This document shows, one piece after another, positions 11,905-22,436 of a DNA stretch of 64,000 nucleotides. The notes under the pieces were generated by a model. The model did not search any database and was not told the origin of the DNA. It saw only the letters and a list, made by a program, of their open reading frames with translations. How positions within the stretch are numbered: the first letter of the stretch is position 1; the number at the start of each line of letters is the position of its first letter. The DNA lies in assembly GCA_022606425.2 (NCBI GenBank), contig JAHDVF020000164.1, forward strand, positions 62,001-126,000. The letters are read 5' to 3'. The DNA comes from Lepidostoma basale (taxonomy: Eukaryota; Arthropoda; Insecta; Trichoptera; Lepidostomatidae). Made by a program: the position numbers and the translations under genes.

Positions 11905-12125
11905 TTACGTATTGTGTCTTAAACAATGATGTACAACTCCATATTAACTAATTAATATAAATAAAAACGTCCGTCTTCTATAAGCTTTATTAAGTTTTTT
12001 TTATGGAATGATATGTTTTGCCCTTCTATGACATTATCAAATATGATAATGCCTTAGTCATTACATATTCAGAACATGTCATTCCATAAAAAACTTTCAT
12101 AAATTCATCCCATAAATGAAAATCA
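11905..12125. repeat. PLE-1 foldback
   Basis: The left arm begins 'aacaatgatgtacaactcca' and includes 'aaaacgtccgtcttct'. A minus core lies at about 12006-12040 and a partial plus core at 12040-12060. Confidence 0.5.
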
Positions 12126-12223
12126 GAAAATTTTACATAATTATTTTAAGATTATTTTTGTTTATAATTATTTTTACCACCCCTGTTCTGCATGTATAAA
12201 AATGACTTAGTTTGTAATATTGT

Positions 12224-12266
12224 ATCCAGTCTGTCGATGCCAGCGAGCCTGGCGAAACGGGTCGAA
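12224..12266 (+). ncRNA. Hammerhead-like motif, PLE-A family
   Basis: CCAGT-CTGTCGAT is followed by the stem GCCAG/CTGGC and then GAAAC. Stem III has one change (ACGGGT for ACCGGT). The downstream block 'aatgaacttccatcaagaga' is shared with 44500-44600 and 48100, defining one repeat family. Confidence 0.6.
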
Positions 12267-12279
12267 GTAGTAAGTTTTA

Positions 12280-12955
12280 GTGGATCAACATTTTATTTAA
12301 TTTATTTGAAATGAACTTCCATCAAGAGATTTCTGTAAAATCATTTAATTCCTCTTAAAAATGCTGTTCTTCATGTGACTTATCAGTGAGACTTTTAGCA
12401 AATTCCACGATTCTATAGCATCTGTTTGTAATAACATTTTATCTTTCGTAAAAGCCGAAAAATATTAGTTTCGTTTTACATACTAATGTGGAACCGTCGA
12501 ATAAGGAGCGTGGGATTTTCATGATATGCAAACAGAAAATGGAAAATTTTGGTTCATAGCTTAGAAGGAGAAACAAAATATGTCGTATAATTTTATTATT
12601 ATCTTTCTTGCACGAAAATTGCTTCGGGAATCCTGAAATATATAACATCGTTATAACTGGGGAGGATAAATTGGTAGACATCTTGGTAACTTCTCTCATT
12701 CCACGGCTACGTGCTGCGAGGATACGGAGAACCCGAAGGAAAGGTGAAAAACATCCTTCGGAAACATTAAGCTTAATCTTAGAGTTTTTGCAGGTTAAAG
12801 CGACCCGATTAATAATTTAGTTCGCTGACAAGACAGCGTAAGAATGTTATTTTTACTGAAGGTGAATCTTGTGGATATTATATTAAAAAAAAGACGTATA
12901 TTTACAATCTGCGTTACGCAAATTCCGTTTTTATTCCGTAGTAAGTATGAGAACA
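12280..12955. other. PLE-A body then AT-rich intron, no gene seen
   Basis: 12280-12400 is PLE-A family sequence. 12600-12820 has a 70-codon plus frame without known motifs. Confidence 0.35.
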
Positions 12956-12959
12956 CGAT

Positions 12960-13040
12960 TACATTGCAAAATTGTGTTTCTGTACCGACTCTTATGTATG
13001 GATCTGAAGCATAGAAATGCCAAAATGCAAACAGATGAGA
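12960..13040 (+). mobile_element. LINE-A scrap
   Basis: 'tgtaccgactcttatgtatg' followed by 'tctgaagcatagaaatgcca' corresponds to VPTLMYGSEAW-W with a stop. Confidence 0.5.
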
Positions 13041-13049
13041 AACAGCACG

Positions 13050-13900
13050 TGGTTAACAATTTTTAGCCAACAAAATATCAGTGGTAAGCAATTAAAAATA
13101 ATCTTAATATTAAATACGCATGTAAAGCCAATGGATGGCGACCCGTGAAAAATTAAATCTGTGACATCGATAAGTATCCTTGTTATAATATAAAGATCCA
13201 TATTGAATTAAAAAACATTTCATTTTATTTCTAGTATGTTTTCTATGATGAAGAACATCTAATGTTGAATGTGTTAATAATATTATTTGTTCTTAATTTT
13301 GCTAGCTACGTTTGATTAAATATGAATATTTTGCTACATAAGTACAAACAACTGTCGATATGACAGCAAGTATCTGACAATAACACAAACACATTCAAAC
13401 AATGACGCCTCGGGCTGGAGGTGACATCTGCCGTTAGATCTCAACACTAGCTAACTAAATTCTCAAATCGATTCCAAGATGTCGCTATTGTTCCGAACTC
13501 AAGTGACAGGTCGCGAGTTGTATTATTGTTTGACTTGATGATATAAGAGGAAATGCAATAGTAAACGCGCAAACAAGCTTTGTGTATTTGCATTTTGAAC
13601 TTATAGATAATCCAAATATACGCCATGACTGACATCTACATAAATTTGAATTATAGTTTAAGTTATGCGGGAAGAAACTTCACACTAGAACCTCTTTGTC
13701 AAAATATCATGTGTTCTTTAACCTAAATTTTTTTTACAGCGTCTGAAAACTTGAGAATATTTAACTTGAGTATGAAGCACTTATTTTTTGGTGAAATATT
13801 TTAGAAATAATTTAAACACTTAAAAAATATTTTGTATTAAGACCACTATATTTTGTTACTTAACAACCGACCAATTCGGCTCCAAAAAGATTCAACAGGG
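13050..13900. other. AT-rich intron, no gene seen
   Basis: No repeat family of this window and no coding pattern recognised. Confidence 0.35.
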
Positions 13901-13914
13901 TAACTAAACAAATG

Positions 13915-14580
13915 TTTAAATAACCTTGGAATTAAATTATCAACGCTGATTTTATTCCACTTTAACGTATTAAATATTCTTATAAAATAAAAAAAAACAT
14001 CAAACACGTCTTTCGAAGGTGATTTCCATCATTAGGTGTAAATATATAATTAAAATCTAACCAAAAAAAATATTATTTAAATATACATTAAGTAAAATAT
14101 TACGACTACTCCTTAAAAGTACCAATTAAAGTGGGAAAAAAGCAATAATAATATATTTGAATTAAATTTTTTACCTGGAAATTATAATTGCTTTTAGAAC
14201 TATTAATTGATTTTGAACACAAATTTACACAGCAATACAATATTCAATTATAATTTGGAAAAAAAATATACATTAGAAAATAAACATATTGCCTGGATAT
14301 TAATTATACTTATTGATGAATGTGCAGTTAAAACTATTATTGTGTATGCTTGGAAGACTAAAAGTAGAAAGGGTATTTAAGGAGAAAGGAGGAATCTGAT
14401 TATTAACTATTTTCTCTCCCAACTTCATCGACTTAGACAAAGAGTTTAGTTATATATTTAGACCAGAAGATGGAGGCCACCTCTTAAACATGTTCTGTTT
14501 GTTATTTTCATTTTATAAAATAAAAAAATGAAGTGGAAAAATAAAGCGTTGTTAATTTAATTCCAAGGTTATAACAATTA
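13915..14580. repeat. PLE-3 inverted pair with hammerhead-like cores
   Basis: The minus core at 14004-14040 and the plus core at 14462-14494 (CAGAAGATGGAGGCCACCTC then ACATGTTC) lie between inverted 'accttggaattaaat' ends at 13923 and 14558. The inner block 14100-14250 recurs at 31080-31260. Both cores are degenerate. Confidence 0.5.
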
Positions 14581-14716
14581 TTGCACAGTGTTAACGCCTT
14601 AACCTGAAAACCAATGTTTAATAAAATTATCGTATGAAGCATTCACTTTGTGGTTAGACATTTAAAAAATATATTATTTGTATTTCAAATAAAATAAAAT
14701 ATAATAAAATTACTCA

Positions 14717-14825
14717 ACTTTGTTTTTTCACCACTATGCGGCTATATTAATTGCCGACTAGTTTCGCTTGTACCCAAGCTTCCTCAGGGCTTTATATAAC
14801 CGCATAGTGGTGAAAAACAAAGTAC
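14717..14825 (-). ncRNA. Complete hammerhead ribozyme fold in a long hairpin
   Basis: The minus strand core (14790-14753) reads GCC-CTGAGGA-A-GCTTG-GGTA-CAAGC-GAA-ACTAGT-C-GGC. Every hammerhead part is there: box 1 CTGANGA, a 5-bp stem II with a 4-nt loop, box 2 GAA, palindromic stem III ACTAGT, the cleavage-site C and a GCC/GGC stem I. Stem I extends for roughly 20 more bp through arms 14731-14752 and 14791-14810 with a few mismatches, and the inverted repeat reaches 14717 and 14825. One extra A separates box 1 from stem II, as in the other families here. Cleavage would fall after the C at plus position 14756. Hammerheads with very short stem III are known from Penelope-like retroelements. 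Activity is inferred, not shown. Confidence 0.72.
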
Positions 14826-14829
14826 AGTG

Positions 14830-15875
14830 TTCTTATTTTATTTTATTTTAAATACAAATAATAATGTTTATTGACAAAAAAACTGCTTAAAAGCAAACTA
14901 TAATTGTGTGGATTAATTTTTTTTTTCTAGTAACATCTCTATAATATAATTCATTTTATAATATTGTAGGAATCTCTAAATATAATACTACGGAAGTTAG
15001 GTTAAAAACTTGGGCATAAAAAAATAGTGGAATGCCGAGGCGTAAATATGAGAAATATATTAAATACATGAAAGTTTCAAATTCTGACAAGTTGTCAAAA
15101 GAAGGTACATAGTTAAGGTATTTCATATCCGTAATAAACTCGTACGAGTCTGCTTTTATATATTATATCTGAATGGTTCATTTCTTGTTCTATGAACATA
15201 AAACAAACCTTTCCGCTGATGGACACATTGACACGCCACGAGATACCTCGGGTGTACCTCAGGGACACGTTTTGGTTCACTTAGTTTTATTAAAAAAAAC
15301 TTTCGAAACAGGATGAATGGTGGCGGTTTCAATGATAAACGACTTTAGATGGAAGCTGTTTGTAAAAACATCCTTTTACGAAATGATAATAGATTTACTT
15401 TAGATGATTTATCATTAGAGAACCCCGGGAGCTTAAATATATCTACCTAAAAGTTTAAATGTTGTGTTAAGAAACAATTTTTAGATATTGAAGCATTCAT
15501 TTTATAGGCACATCAAATACTGGTATAAAATTAAGTTAGATCATTTGCCAACAAACCAATTTTAGTACTTTCGTAATATTGGAGTAAAATTTTGATCAAT
15601 AACTCAAATCAGAAAATTAATATCTCATAATTTTCGAGGAACGAAAGTACACGATGGTATATAATCAAGTTTATAAATTTTATCATTCATCAATAACATG
15701 GATCAAAGTAGTTTTAAATATGTTGAAATATATTTTTGAAAAATAACATTTGAATCAAAAAATAAAAAAATATGTACAGATGTCTCTGAAGAATTAATTT
15801 AATCATAGCCTCATAATAAAAAGGCCCATTTTAAATTGAATAAATATTTTAAAACTTGATTAAATCATAAACAAC
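14830..15875. other. AT-rich intron, no gene seen
   Basis: Short frames only; no splice-flanked coding pattern and no obvious element ends. Confidence 0.35.
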
Positions 15876-15879
15876 AACA

Positions 15880-16205
15880 AGAACAAACCATCACGCCGTT
15901 TCCCTTTAAGGGTAGGTAGAGAGAATGGACCGCCACACTACTCTATACTGGTACACCTCTCTAGCTTCCTCCATATTCATATAGCGAGTCATACACATAC
16001 GTCGATTCTTCCGACTTCTAACATGACCAACCCTTAAAATTTGATTGATTTGGTCATGCCATCCATGCGCTCCATATGTCCAAATCAACGCAGCGATCTT
16101 TTCATAATTTTGTTCATAGTACCTTCTTCCGCTCTACGTTCCTGTCTTATATCAGCATTTGAAATTCTGTCATATATCGTTCTACTACACATATATTAGG
16201 GACCT
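15880..16205 (-). mobile_element. LINE-A copy, subfamily b, (TTG)n tail
   Basis: It begins with a CAACAACAAG tail instead of CTAACTAAC, then the usual 3' signature. The minus frame 16088-15906 reads WHDQINQILRVGHVRSRKNR, then EEAREVYQYRVVWRSILSTY. Sequence like 59691-60550, which also has a TTG tail. Confidence 0.75.
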
Positions 16206-16239
16206 GATATCCTTCGGAAAGTCATAAAAATTTGTTTGG

Positions 16240-16475
16240 TCCTGACTGTGTCTGCCCTTGCTTCAACGCATATGTTATTATTGGTTTTACATTCTCATCT
16301 TACTCTTAACAGCCATGTCTTTGTTTTTCCATAGCGAGGATTTCATAACTTCAGCCGCTTTGTTGACTTGGGCTTCTTCCCGCAGATCAGCTCCTCCAAC
16401 CAGGTCTATGCTTAGATATCTGAAGGTTCTGACCTGTTCTATGGGTTGATTCTCTACAGTCGTTTGCAATTTGCG
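16240..16475 (-). mobile_element. LINE-E fragment (reverse transcriptase palm/thumb)
   Basis: The minus frame 16469-16287 reads NQPIEQVRTFRYLSIDLVGG, then DLREEAQVNKAAEVMKSSLW and KNKDMAVKSKMRM. This F-x-Y-L-G-x-x-hydrophobic segment follows the reverse transcriptase catalytic motif in several non-LTR clades. It overlaps in homology with 27728-28215. Confidence 0.6.
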
Positions 16476-16588
16476 TTTAAAATCTTAAAATATCATAATT
16501 ATGGAATTGAACAGTGTCAATACCTAAAATTTACAATGTATTATGAGATTAGTTAAAAAGTTTCTGAATTTCATGCTGTTATTTATTT

Positions 16589-17308
16589 AAAACTAACTAA
16601 CTAACTAACCATCACGCCGTCTCCCCGAAGGGGTAGGTAGAAAGAATGGACTGCCACACTTTTCTTTCCTAGCATATTTCTCTCGATTCCTCAACATTCA
16701 TACATCGTGCCATACACGCGCGTCGATTTCTCTGACTCCTCACATGGCCGACATTCAATATTTGATTTATTTGATTGTGCCACGTTTTCCTCGGTCTTCC
16801 TCTATTTCTCGTTCCATTTACATCATTAACATATAATTTTTTTACCATTCTTTCTTCATTCATTATTTCCACATGTCCAAACCATCTTAACCACTTAATG
16901 CTCGGTTTTTTTTACGACAATAGAATCAGAAATATCAGGTGATTTTATTTTTTAATTAAAGAATTTATATAATTTAAAAATAGTCCAGTTCCAAAAAGAG
17001 GCGAACTCTGTTTGTTAGTTTACCTTATGTAACACACACAAGTCGAAACGCGCGAGCAGTGCTCGGTTTGGCGCGATACGATACATGCGCCGCGCGCGAA
17101 CACTGCTCGTTCAAAAGCATTAAGTGGTTAATGATCCTTTCATTATTTTGTTCATGACACCATCATTCGCACCGCATTCACTTATAATTTCATTCGATAC
17201 TCTATCATACACAGAGTATCCACACATTCGTCTAAGAGATCTCATTTCTACTGCATTTATTTTACTTTCATCCTTCTTTTGCCAATTCCATGCTTCGTTA
17301 TTTATTTA
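16589..17308 (-). mobile_element. LINE-A copy split by a piggyBac-type MITE
   Basis: Tail CTAACTAAC at 16592. The 3' half (16612-16890) ends at TTAA and the 5' half resumes at 17128. Removing 16891-17127 plus one TTAA restores the uninterrupted LINE-A reading seen at 24285 ('accatcttaatgatcctttc'). Confidence 0.85.
16891..17127. mobile_element. piggyBac-type MITE nested in LINE-A, TTAA target
   Basis: A 237-bp insert between TTAA copies (16887-16890 and 17128-17131). Ends are CCACTTAATGCTCGG and, reversed, CCACTTAATGCTTTTG. The interior has a GC-rich patch (17040-17105) including inverted 'gagcagtgctcg'/'cgaacactgctcg' blocks. TTAA duplication is the hallmark of piggyBac transposition. No transposase remains. 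Confidence 0.85.
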
Positions 17309-17389
17309 AGTTTGACAAAAAACTAATTGACTTTGATTCATTAGTTCAAAACTCACTTTGAGTGTGATCTCGCCTTAGATTTGTGAAAT

Positions 17390-17785
17390 GTATTATTTGA
17401 GGAGACAGACGCTCGTAGGCCTAATATCCAGCCAATTACAAACTCCTATAAAGATGATTCCGATCTCAGCAGCGGGAACAATGTACTAAGTAGGACAATT
17501 AATTGCAGGAGCGGTTAATTAGGAATTTCCTCCAGCAGTGAGCTACACGTCATTTATCTTCCCATAACATGCAGACCTTACTGAACCTATGAAATGTAAT
17601 ACATCCAAAGAGGCCCATTAATGGGGACCGCTTCCTCTCCATAAATTGACACTTTGTGCGAGTATAATGGAAAGCCGTTCATTCATTGGGCGGGCCGGTC
17701 TGACAGCCCGCGATACCTACAGTCGAACTGTGTTCCAGCTACGTTATGTGTCGGGAACGTTAACTGTAAATTAATCCACCCTTAA
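17390..17785. promoter_or_regulatory. Candidate conserved non-coding element
   Basis: This GC-richer patch is free of window repeats and has closely spaced homeodomain-type cores: ATTAATTG near 17498, GGTTAATTAGG near 17513, and CCCATTAATGGGG near 17617. It lacks a usable frame in either direction. Function is inferred; an unrecognised exon is less likely. Confidence 0.35.
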
Positions 17786-17884
17786 CAGATTAATAACACA
17801 ACGAAACAATGTACGCTACAATATTTTTTTACATACAAACAGAGCAACCGGTAATTTAATAGAATGAAAACATCAACGATTTTT

Positions 17885-18183
17885 ACATTAGAATATTGTA
17901 AAAATGCCTGACCCAATTGTACTTATGCCGATCCATGTATAGAAGTGAAGCATGGAACTGGTAAAAAAGTATGAAAAATATAATAAATGCAGTAGAAATA
18001 TGATCTCTAAGACGAATGTGTGATAAATCTGTATACGATTGAGTGTCAAATGCAAATATAAGAAGTAAATGTGGTGCAAATGAAAGTGTTATGAACAAAA
18101 TAATTAAAGGGTCGTCTGGACACATGGAAAAAACGAATGAAGACTGAATGGTGAAGAAGGTATATGTAAATGACGTGAACTGA
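17885..18183 (+). mobile_element. LINE-A internal fragment, decayed
   Basis: It reads from 'aatgcctgacccaattgtac' through the RSL.RMCDKSVYD, SNANIRSKCGANESVMNKI and HMEKTNED region and stops abruptly at 18183 against a CR1-like fragment. The 3' end is missing. Confidence 0.65.
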
Positions 18184-18186
18184 GGC

Positions 18187-18330
18187 AACTCATTATTTAT
18201 TATATCACGATTAAGCAATGATATTGCTGTACCCACAGGCATAACCATTGGCTGGTTGGTTATGCAGCGTGGGAAATAAATCAATATGTGATGTCTTCGA
18301 CGAAGGTCAGGGACGATCAGGGAGGAAGAT
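18187..18330 (-). mobile_element. CR1-like fragment
   Basis: The minus strand reads RRRHHILIYFPRCITNQPM then VMPVGTAISLLNRD, the same C-terminal block as 1-150 and 30586-30800. Confidence 0.55.
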
Positions 18331-18407
18331 CAGGGACAAATATACCTAAATAACTTAGGACATCCGAGTTATGTATACGGCCGCCAATTACCTGAAAAAA
18401 GTGAACT

Positions 18408-18830
18408 CCCATGTGGATATTCCTCCTTCTTAACAATAATTGGTAGATATACTAGTGTATACTAGATCTTAAAATAAATACAAAATATTACTTTATTTGT
18501 TTCCACATGCCACCTCTGCCCAGTGCCTCCTATGTGGATATTTCTCCGTCTTAACAATAATTGGTAGATATACTTATGTAAGAAGTAACTTATGTAACTT
18601 ATGTATGTCAAGGTTTGCAACCCATCACACCGCGTCTCCCGCGGAGCAAAAAGAGAAGGATGGAGTGCCGCATCAGTAAAAGTGTGACAGTCCATTCTTT
18701 CTGCCTACCCTTTCGGGGAGACGGCGTGATGGTTAGTTAGTTAGTTACTTACTTATGTATACTAGATCTTAAAATAAATACAAAATATAACTTTATTTAT
18801 GTCCACATGCCGCCTATGCACGGTGCCCTT
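18408..18830 (+). repeat. Tandem duplicate of a ~115-bp unit, second copy interrupted
   Basis: 'atgtggatattcctccttct' at 18410 recurs as 'atgtggatatttctccgtct' at 18532. The rest of the unit ('actagatcttaaaataaata') is at 18463 and 18762. The second copy is split by the N-element at 18581-18749. Confidence 0.75.
18581..18749 (+). mobile_element. N-element (LINE-A 3'-end parasite), 10-bp TSD
   Basis: A 169-bp insert between two TACTTATGTA copies (18571-18580 and 18750-18759). It reads 'caacccatcacaccgcgtct', 'agagaaggatggagtgccgc', then the last ~60 bp of LINE-A and (TTAG)n. The exact duplication shows it moved as a unit. Longer copies are at 22100-22436, 54478-54851 and 57241-57508. It probably uses LINE-A enzymes in trans. 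Confidence 0.8.
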
Positions 18831-19204
18831 TATTCTATTTATTGCGTAAAACACCCATTTATCTCTATGTAAAGAGTCGTCAAATATTTGTTTGTGTAAT
18901 ATGAACAAGAAACCCTGCTTATTTGTAAATAAAATGCTTAATACGCCGACTCTTGGAACAAATTAAATTCTCATTGCTCTAACTTCCCTTTGTGTTAACA
19001 TTAAACTATATAATATTAAAAGCCCCGTTTTGAAGCTATGCGGCGTGGGGTGGGGGAGTATTTCAATATTGTCAAATAAGTATACGTACATTCAATATAC
19101 AAGACATACAAAATTAAATCTATTCATTAGTTAAGAGGGTATTATATAACATACAAAATAAACGTAAAGTTTTTTACTGGCTAGTAAATATCGTTTTGTT
19201 TTTT

Positions 19205-19690
19205 GAATGTATACAAATACTTGTAGACAAATACTGTATTTTTACCCATTGCGGGTTAATCATTTTTCAAGGATTAATTGTATCTCAATAGAGACGAAGA
19301 TGTTTATTTTTTTAAAAAACTGGTAAAGTTAAAAGCATAAAAATTGGAGATTGGATCTCCAGGCGTTATCTAGCAGTGGGATAATTGCGTAAGCCTTTCA
19401 CATTTTATTAATAAAGATTTTCTGCTTAATGCTTACAAATAATCTTAATAGATGGCGCTAGTGTAGATTGACCTAAAAAAATGTGAAGTTATTTGAAATA
19501 GTAGCATATATACAAGTTCCAAAAAAATTGTCAGACGTGGTGGTCGTAAGAAGGGCGGTACGGGCTGGAATGTTGTTAACATAAAACGATCGCTTAACTC
19601 AACCAATAATAAGTCCTGTAAGCGCCACGACCACCATATTCTGTTCCCAGAAAACAATTTACATCTTATTAAATAATTAGCGATTTTAAA
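19205..19690. mobile_element. Copy of the 254-827 DNA-element family, arm-eroded
   Basis: It has 'gaatgtatacaaatacttgt', 'attgtatctcaatagagacg' (about 19280) and, at 19560-19680, a decayed right arm with 'gcttaactcaaccaataa'. It shares 'agatggcgctagtgtagatt' with 30870. Confidence 0.5.
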
Positions 19691-20039
19691 TCGGAAAAAT
19701 AAGAACATTCATACCTAATCCCCTTAATTAATTATATTTGAAGTCAAAAATTATAATAATTGAGATTTATTTGCTGAAAATATTTAAAAAAACATCTGGC
19801 AACGCTCACGGAACGGGCATAGATCCACTCTGGTTGCAAGCCCGAGAGCTACTGCCGGCGGCAGTGAGAACATTGAGCTCCTCGCGCTTTCACAGTGAAG
19901 TATGCAAGAGTGAGATGCGAATATAGTGTGCTATACGCAAATTTGTTTCCGATGTTCACAAAATACCTCCGATGTACCCGATAAATTCTGATTATTATTA
20001 TTATTTTTGAAATCAACGCGTAAATATATTATTGGAGCA

Positions 20040-20235
20040 GACAGCAAAAAAGGAACTGGTACGGTCATGTTCAAAGAACTCCACCAGACTCCCCTATATT
20101 GCATTGCATAATTAACCTCATGGGACTCGTCCTCGTGGAAGACCTCCTAAAAGATGGAAGGACAGCTGGGAATTTACCTCACAGGAGGAGCAACTCCCTG
20201 GAGAACAGACCACATAGGTCTACAATAAGGAAGAA
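20040..20235 (+). mobile_element. Non-LTR 3'-end fragment with (GAA)n tail
   Basis: The order NWYGHV...RTPP, decayed PRGRPPKRWKDSWE, and a tail 'aataaggaagaagaagaaaa' is the RGRPxKxW C-terminal signature shared by several non-LTR families here. Two frameshifts. Confidence 0.5.
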
Positions 20236-20273
20236 GAAGAAAAAGTAAATATATTATGGAGGTATACCTTAAA

Positions 20274-20482
20274 GGCAGAAACATTCTATTAAGACGCGAC
20301 GTGGCGTGTTTACTCCCACCATCGGCAACACGTCGATCTAACTCGGGTGGCGTGTGCGCGCATGGCGTCGCGTCGAGTGTTCATAGTGTGATTCTGTCCA
20401 TAGAAAACAATACAATTTGATTCGACTCAACACGCATCACGTGGCATCGGGTGGCGTGGCGTGTTAATAGTATGTTTCTGCC
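20274..20482. mobile_element. MITE with GGCAGAAACAT inverted ends
   Basis: A 209-bp element with ends GGCAGAAACATTCTATTAA and, reversed, GGCAGAAACATACTATTAA, flanked by TTAAA on both sides (20269-20273 and 20483-20487). The GC-rich core has repeated 'cgtggcgtg' blocks. No coding sequence. It lies 142 bp downstream of the neuroligin exon end. Confidence 0.7.
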
Positions 20483-20623
20483 TTAAACCTTAACCTTGTA
20501 TTTATTATATTTATAGAGATATTGATGGTTATTAGAAGCAACGTGTAGAAGATACCCATCATAGGGAAGGAAGGGTTAGCATCATCTAATTTCAAAATTA
20601 ATTATTTATACATTTGGACTTAC

Positions 20624-20742
20624 CAATCTCGAGATATTTCTGATGCACCGAGTCATATTCGTCCCAAACGATGCTCCTGAAGCGGTTTCTCTCCCGGGAT
20701 GCTGCAAGGATTGTCTCTTGGCGGAAGTGGTCATTCGGGTTC
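20624..20742 (-). CDS. Neuroligin, next coding exon
   Basis: This is the 3'-ward partner of the exon at 61072-60921. On the minus strand ATTATTCACAG precedes 20742 and GTAAGT follows 20624. Its first G completes the split Gly codon, giving TGNPNDHFRQETI, and the exon continues through ASRERNRFRSIVWDEYDSVH to QKYLEIG, with one base of the last Gly codon carried over. Length is 119 nt with no stop. The N-R-F-x-x-I-V-W-x-E-Y-D and H-x-K/Q-Y-L-x-I-G pattern belongs to the end of the neuroligin esterase-like domain, before the stalk, membrane segment and PDZ-binding tail. Those later parts should start downstream (lower coordinates). I found no convincing match to them in 1-20623, so the next intron probably runs off the window. 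Confidence 0.87.
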
Positions 20743-20971
20743 CTGTGAATAATGTAATACGTCTTGATTAGATCAGGATTTCAAAGCTTGAGAAGATATC
20801 ATAAATGTTAAATGGTTTAAGACAGTGGATTTACAGCTTCAACCTAATGTAAATGCATGAATAATCTTATTTTATTTAGAAAATCCATTGGCGGAAACAC
20901 TTTGATATTTCAACATTTTTTACTGTTTAATTGAAACACTGTTATAATATCACAATTGATTTATACAACAT

Positions 20972-21292
20972 TTTGAATGTATACAAATACCTGTAGACGT
21001 ATACTGGATTTTATTTACCCATTGCGGGTCATCAATTCAAGGATTAATTTAATTTTCATAGATGGCGCATTGAAACTGACATGTGAATTGTGGTGTTGGA
21101 TATTAACATATATACAACTTCCAAAATGTGTCAGACATGGTGGTCATAAGAAAGGTGGAAATGGGAATGTTGTAATTACATAAAGTGTGCGCTTAACCCA
21201 ACCAATGACAGGTCATAAGTCCTGTAAACATCTCGATCACCATATTCAGTTTCCAGTTTGCATCTTCGTCTCTATTGAGATAAAATTAATCC
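20972..21292. mobile_element. DNA element of the 254-827 family
   Basis: Starts 'gaatgtatacaaatacctgt' and ends with the right arm 'cataaagtgtgcgcttaacc' through 'tcgtctctattgagataaaa'. It lacks the matching left arm, so it is not a full foldback. Confidence 0.6.
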
Positions 21293-21311
21293 TACAATTG
21301 ATTTAATTTGC

Positions 21312-21850
21312 ATGAAATTATCATGCCGTTTTCCCGTAGGGGTAGGCAGAGAGAATCGACCGCCACACTACTCAATCCTGGCACACCTCTCTAACTTCCT
21401 CCGCATTCATACAGCGAGTCATACATGCACGTCGATTCTTCCGACTTCAAACATGACCAACCTTTAAAATTTGAATTATTTATTCACGCCATGTTTTCCT
21501 CGGTCTGCCTCGACTCCGTACTCCATTTACATCATTAACTTATACTTTCTCCATCCATGCGCACCATATGTCCGAACCAACGCAGCGATCCTTTCATTTA
21601 TTTTTATTTATTTAAAAAAAAAGATTATAGATATTAGATACGAGTATTACATATTAGAATTTAGATATTAGATATTAGAGATAAGATATTAGAATTTAAT
21701 TAATAATCTTCAATGTGAGCAGAAAATAGCTCATTATTATGAAGAAGGAATCTGGTCGTCTCCAGGTTCGAACCCAAGTCCCCTGGATCACTAGACCACC
21801 ACCCGATTACCTTTTGTTCATAATACCTGCTTCCGCTCTACATTCCTTTC
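21312..21850 (-). mobile_element. LINE-A subfamily b copy, interrupted
   Basis: The 3' part 21312-21600 matches 59691-60010. The reading resumes at about 21818 ('ttttgttcataatacctgct'). The ~215 bp between hold AT-rich sequence and a tRNA-like SINE piece. Confidence 0.7.
21735..21812 (-). mobile_element. tRNA-like SINE head
   Basis: The minus strand reads GGTGGTCTAGTGATCC, about 12 nt, then GGTTCGAACCTGG: A-box-like and B-box sequences at tRNA spacing. It is not the S1 family, and it sits inside the LINE-A copy around it. Confidence 0.45.
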
Positions 21851-22099
21851 TTTTAATTATTAGATCTTTTAATATTTTATATTTCTATTTAATATTTCTT
21901 TTAATTATTTAATCGCTCTACATTCTTTTTTCGTTTATAAAAATAATTTTGACAGATGTAAAAATAAATTTTTCATTTGTTCCAATGACAATTTGAATAA
22001 ATTCTTCAATGATATTTTTAAGTTCTTGCTGGTGTTGGATTGTTTTAAGTGCCTAATTACAGTAAATAAAATAAAAACAGTGGATAACGTGGAATAAAA

Positions 22100-22436
22100 A
22101 TTAAATAAACACAAATGTCCGGATCGTCCAGCTGATGACAAGTGCACCATCTAAAAGAACATTATGTGTTAAATTATATTTGTTTGTTATTTTATTTTAT
22201 ATCATTGTATTTCAGATAATTTGTTTTAGATTTATTATGTAGACGTTGAACGATCGAACTGTGCGCGGGAGATGCCTGTTGGTGGCGATGAGGTTCGCAA
22301 CCCATCACACCGCGTCTCTCGCGATGGCGAAAAGAGAAGGATGGAGTGCCGCATCGATTAAAGTGTGGCAATCCATTCTTTCTGCCTACCCCTTCGGGGA
22401 GACGGCGTGATGGTTAGTTAGTTAGTTAGTTAGTTA
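22100..22436 (+). mobile_element. N-element, long form
   Basis: It starts near 'cacaaatgtccggatcgtcc', has an AT-rich middle, then 'gatcgaactgtgcgcgggag', 'gaggttcgcaacccatcaca' and the LINE-A 3' signature with five TTAG units. Either an internally deleted LINE-A (5' end joined to 3' end) or a SINE-like parasite. Confidence 0.7.

Noticed and set aside
5205..12125. CRISPR-like or telomeric array from recurring 'cgtctgttttctagaag' and TTAG units
   Set aside because: The recurring unit is the end of an interspersed PLE-1 family at irregular spacing. TTAG runs are LINE tails, not the insect telomere unit TTAGG.
16258..16449. 63-codon plus ORF with hydrophobic start as a secreted peptide
   Set aside because: Antisense to the LINE-E reverse transcriptase fragment 16469-16287.
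17883..18284. 133-codon minus ORF as a gene
   Set aside because: Chimera of a CR1-like end and the antisense of a LINE-A fragment.
21779..21812. tRNA gene on the minus strand
   Set aside because: A- and B-box-like parts are there, but arms do not close into a cloverleaf by eye.
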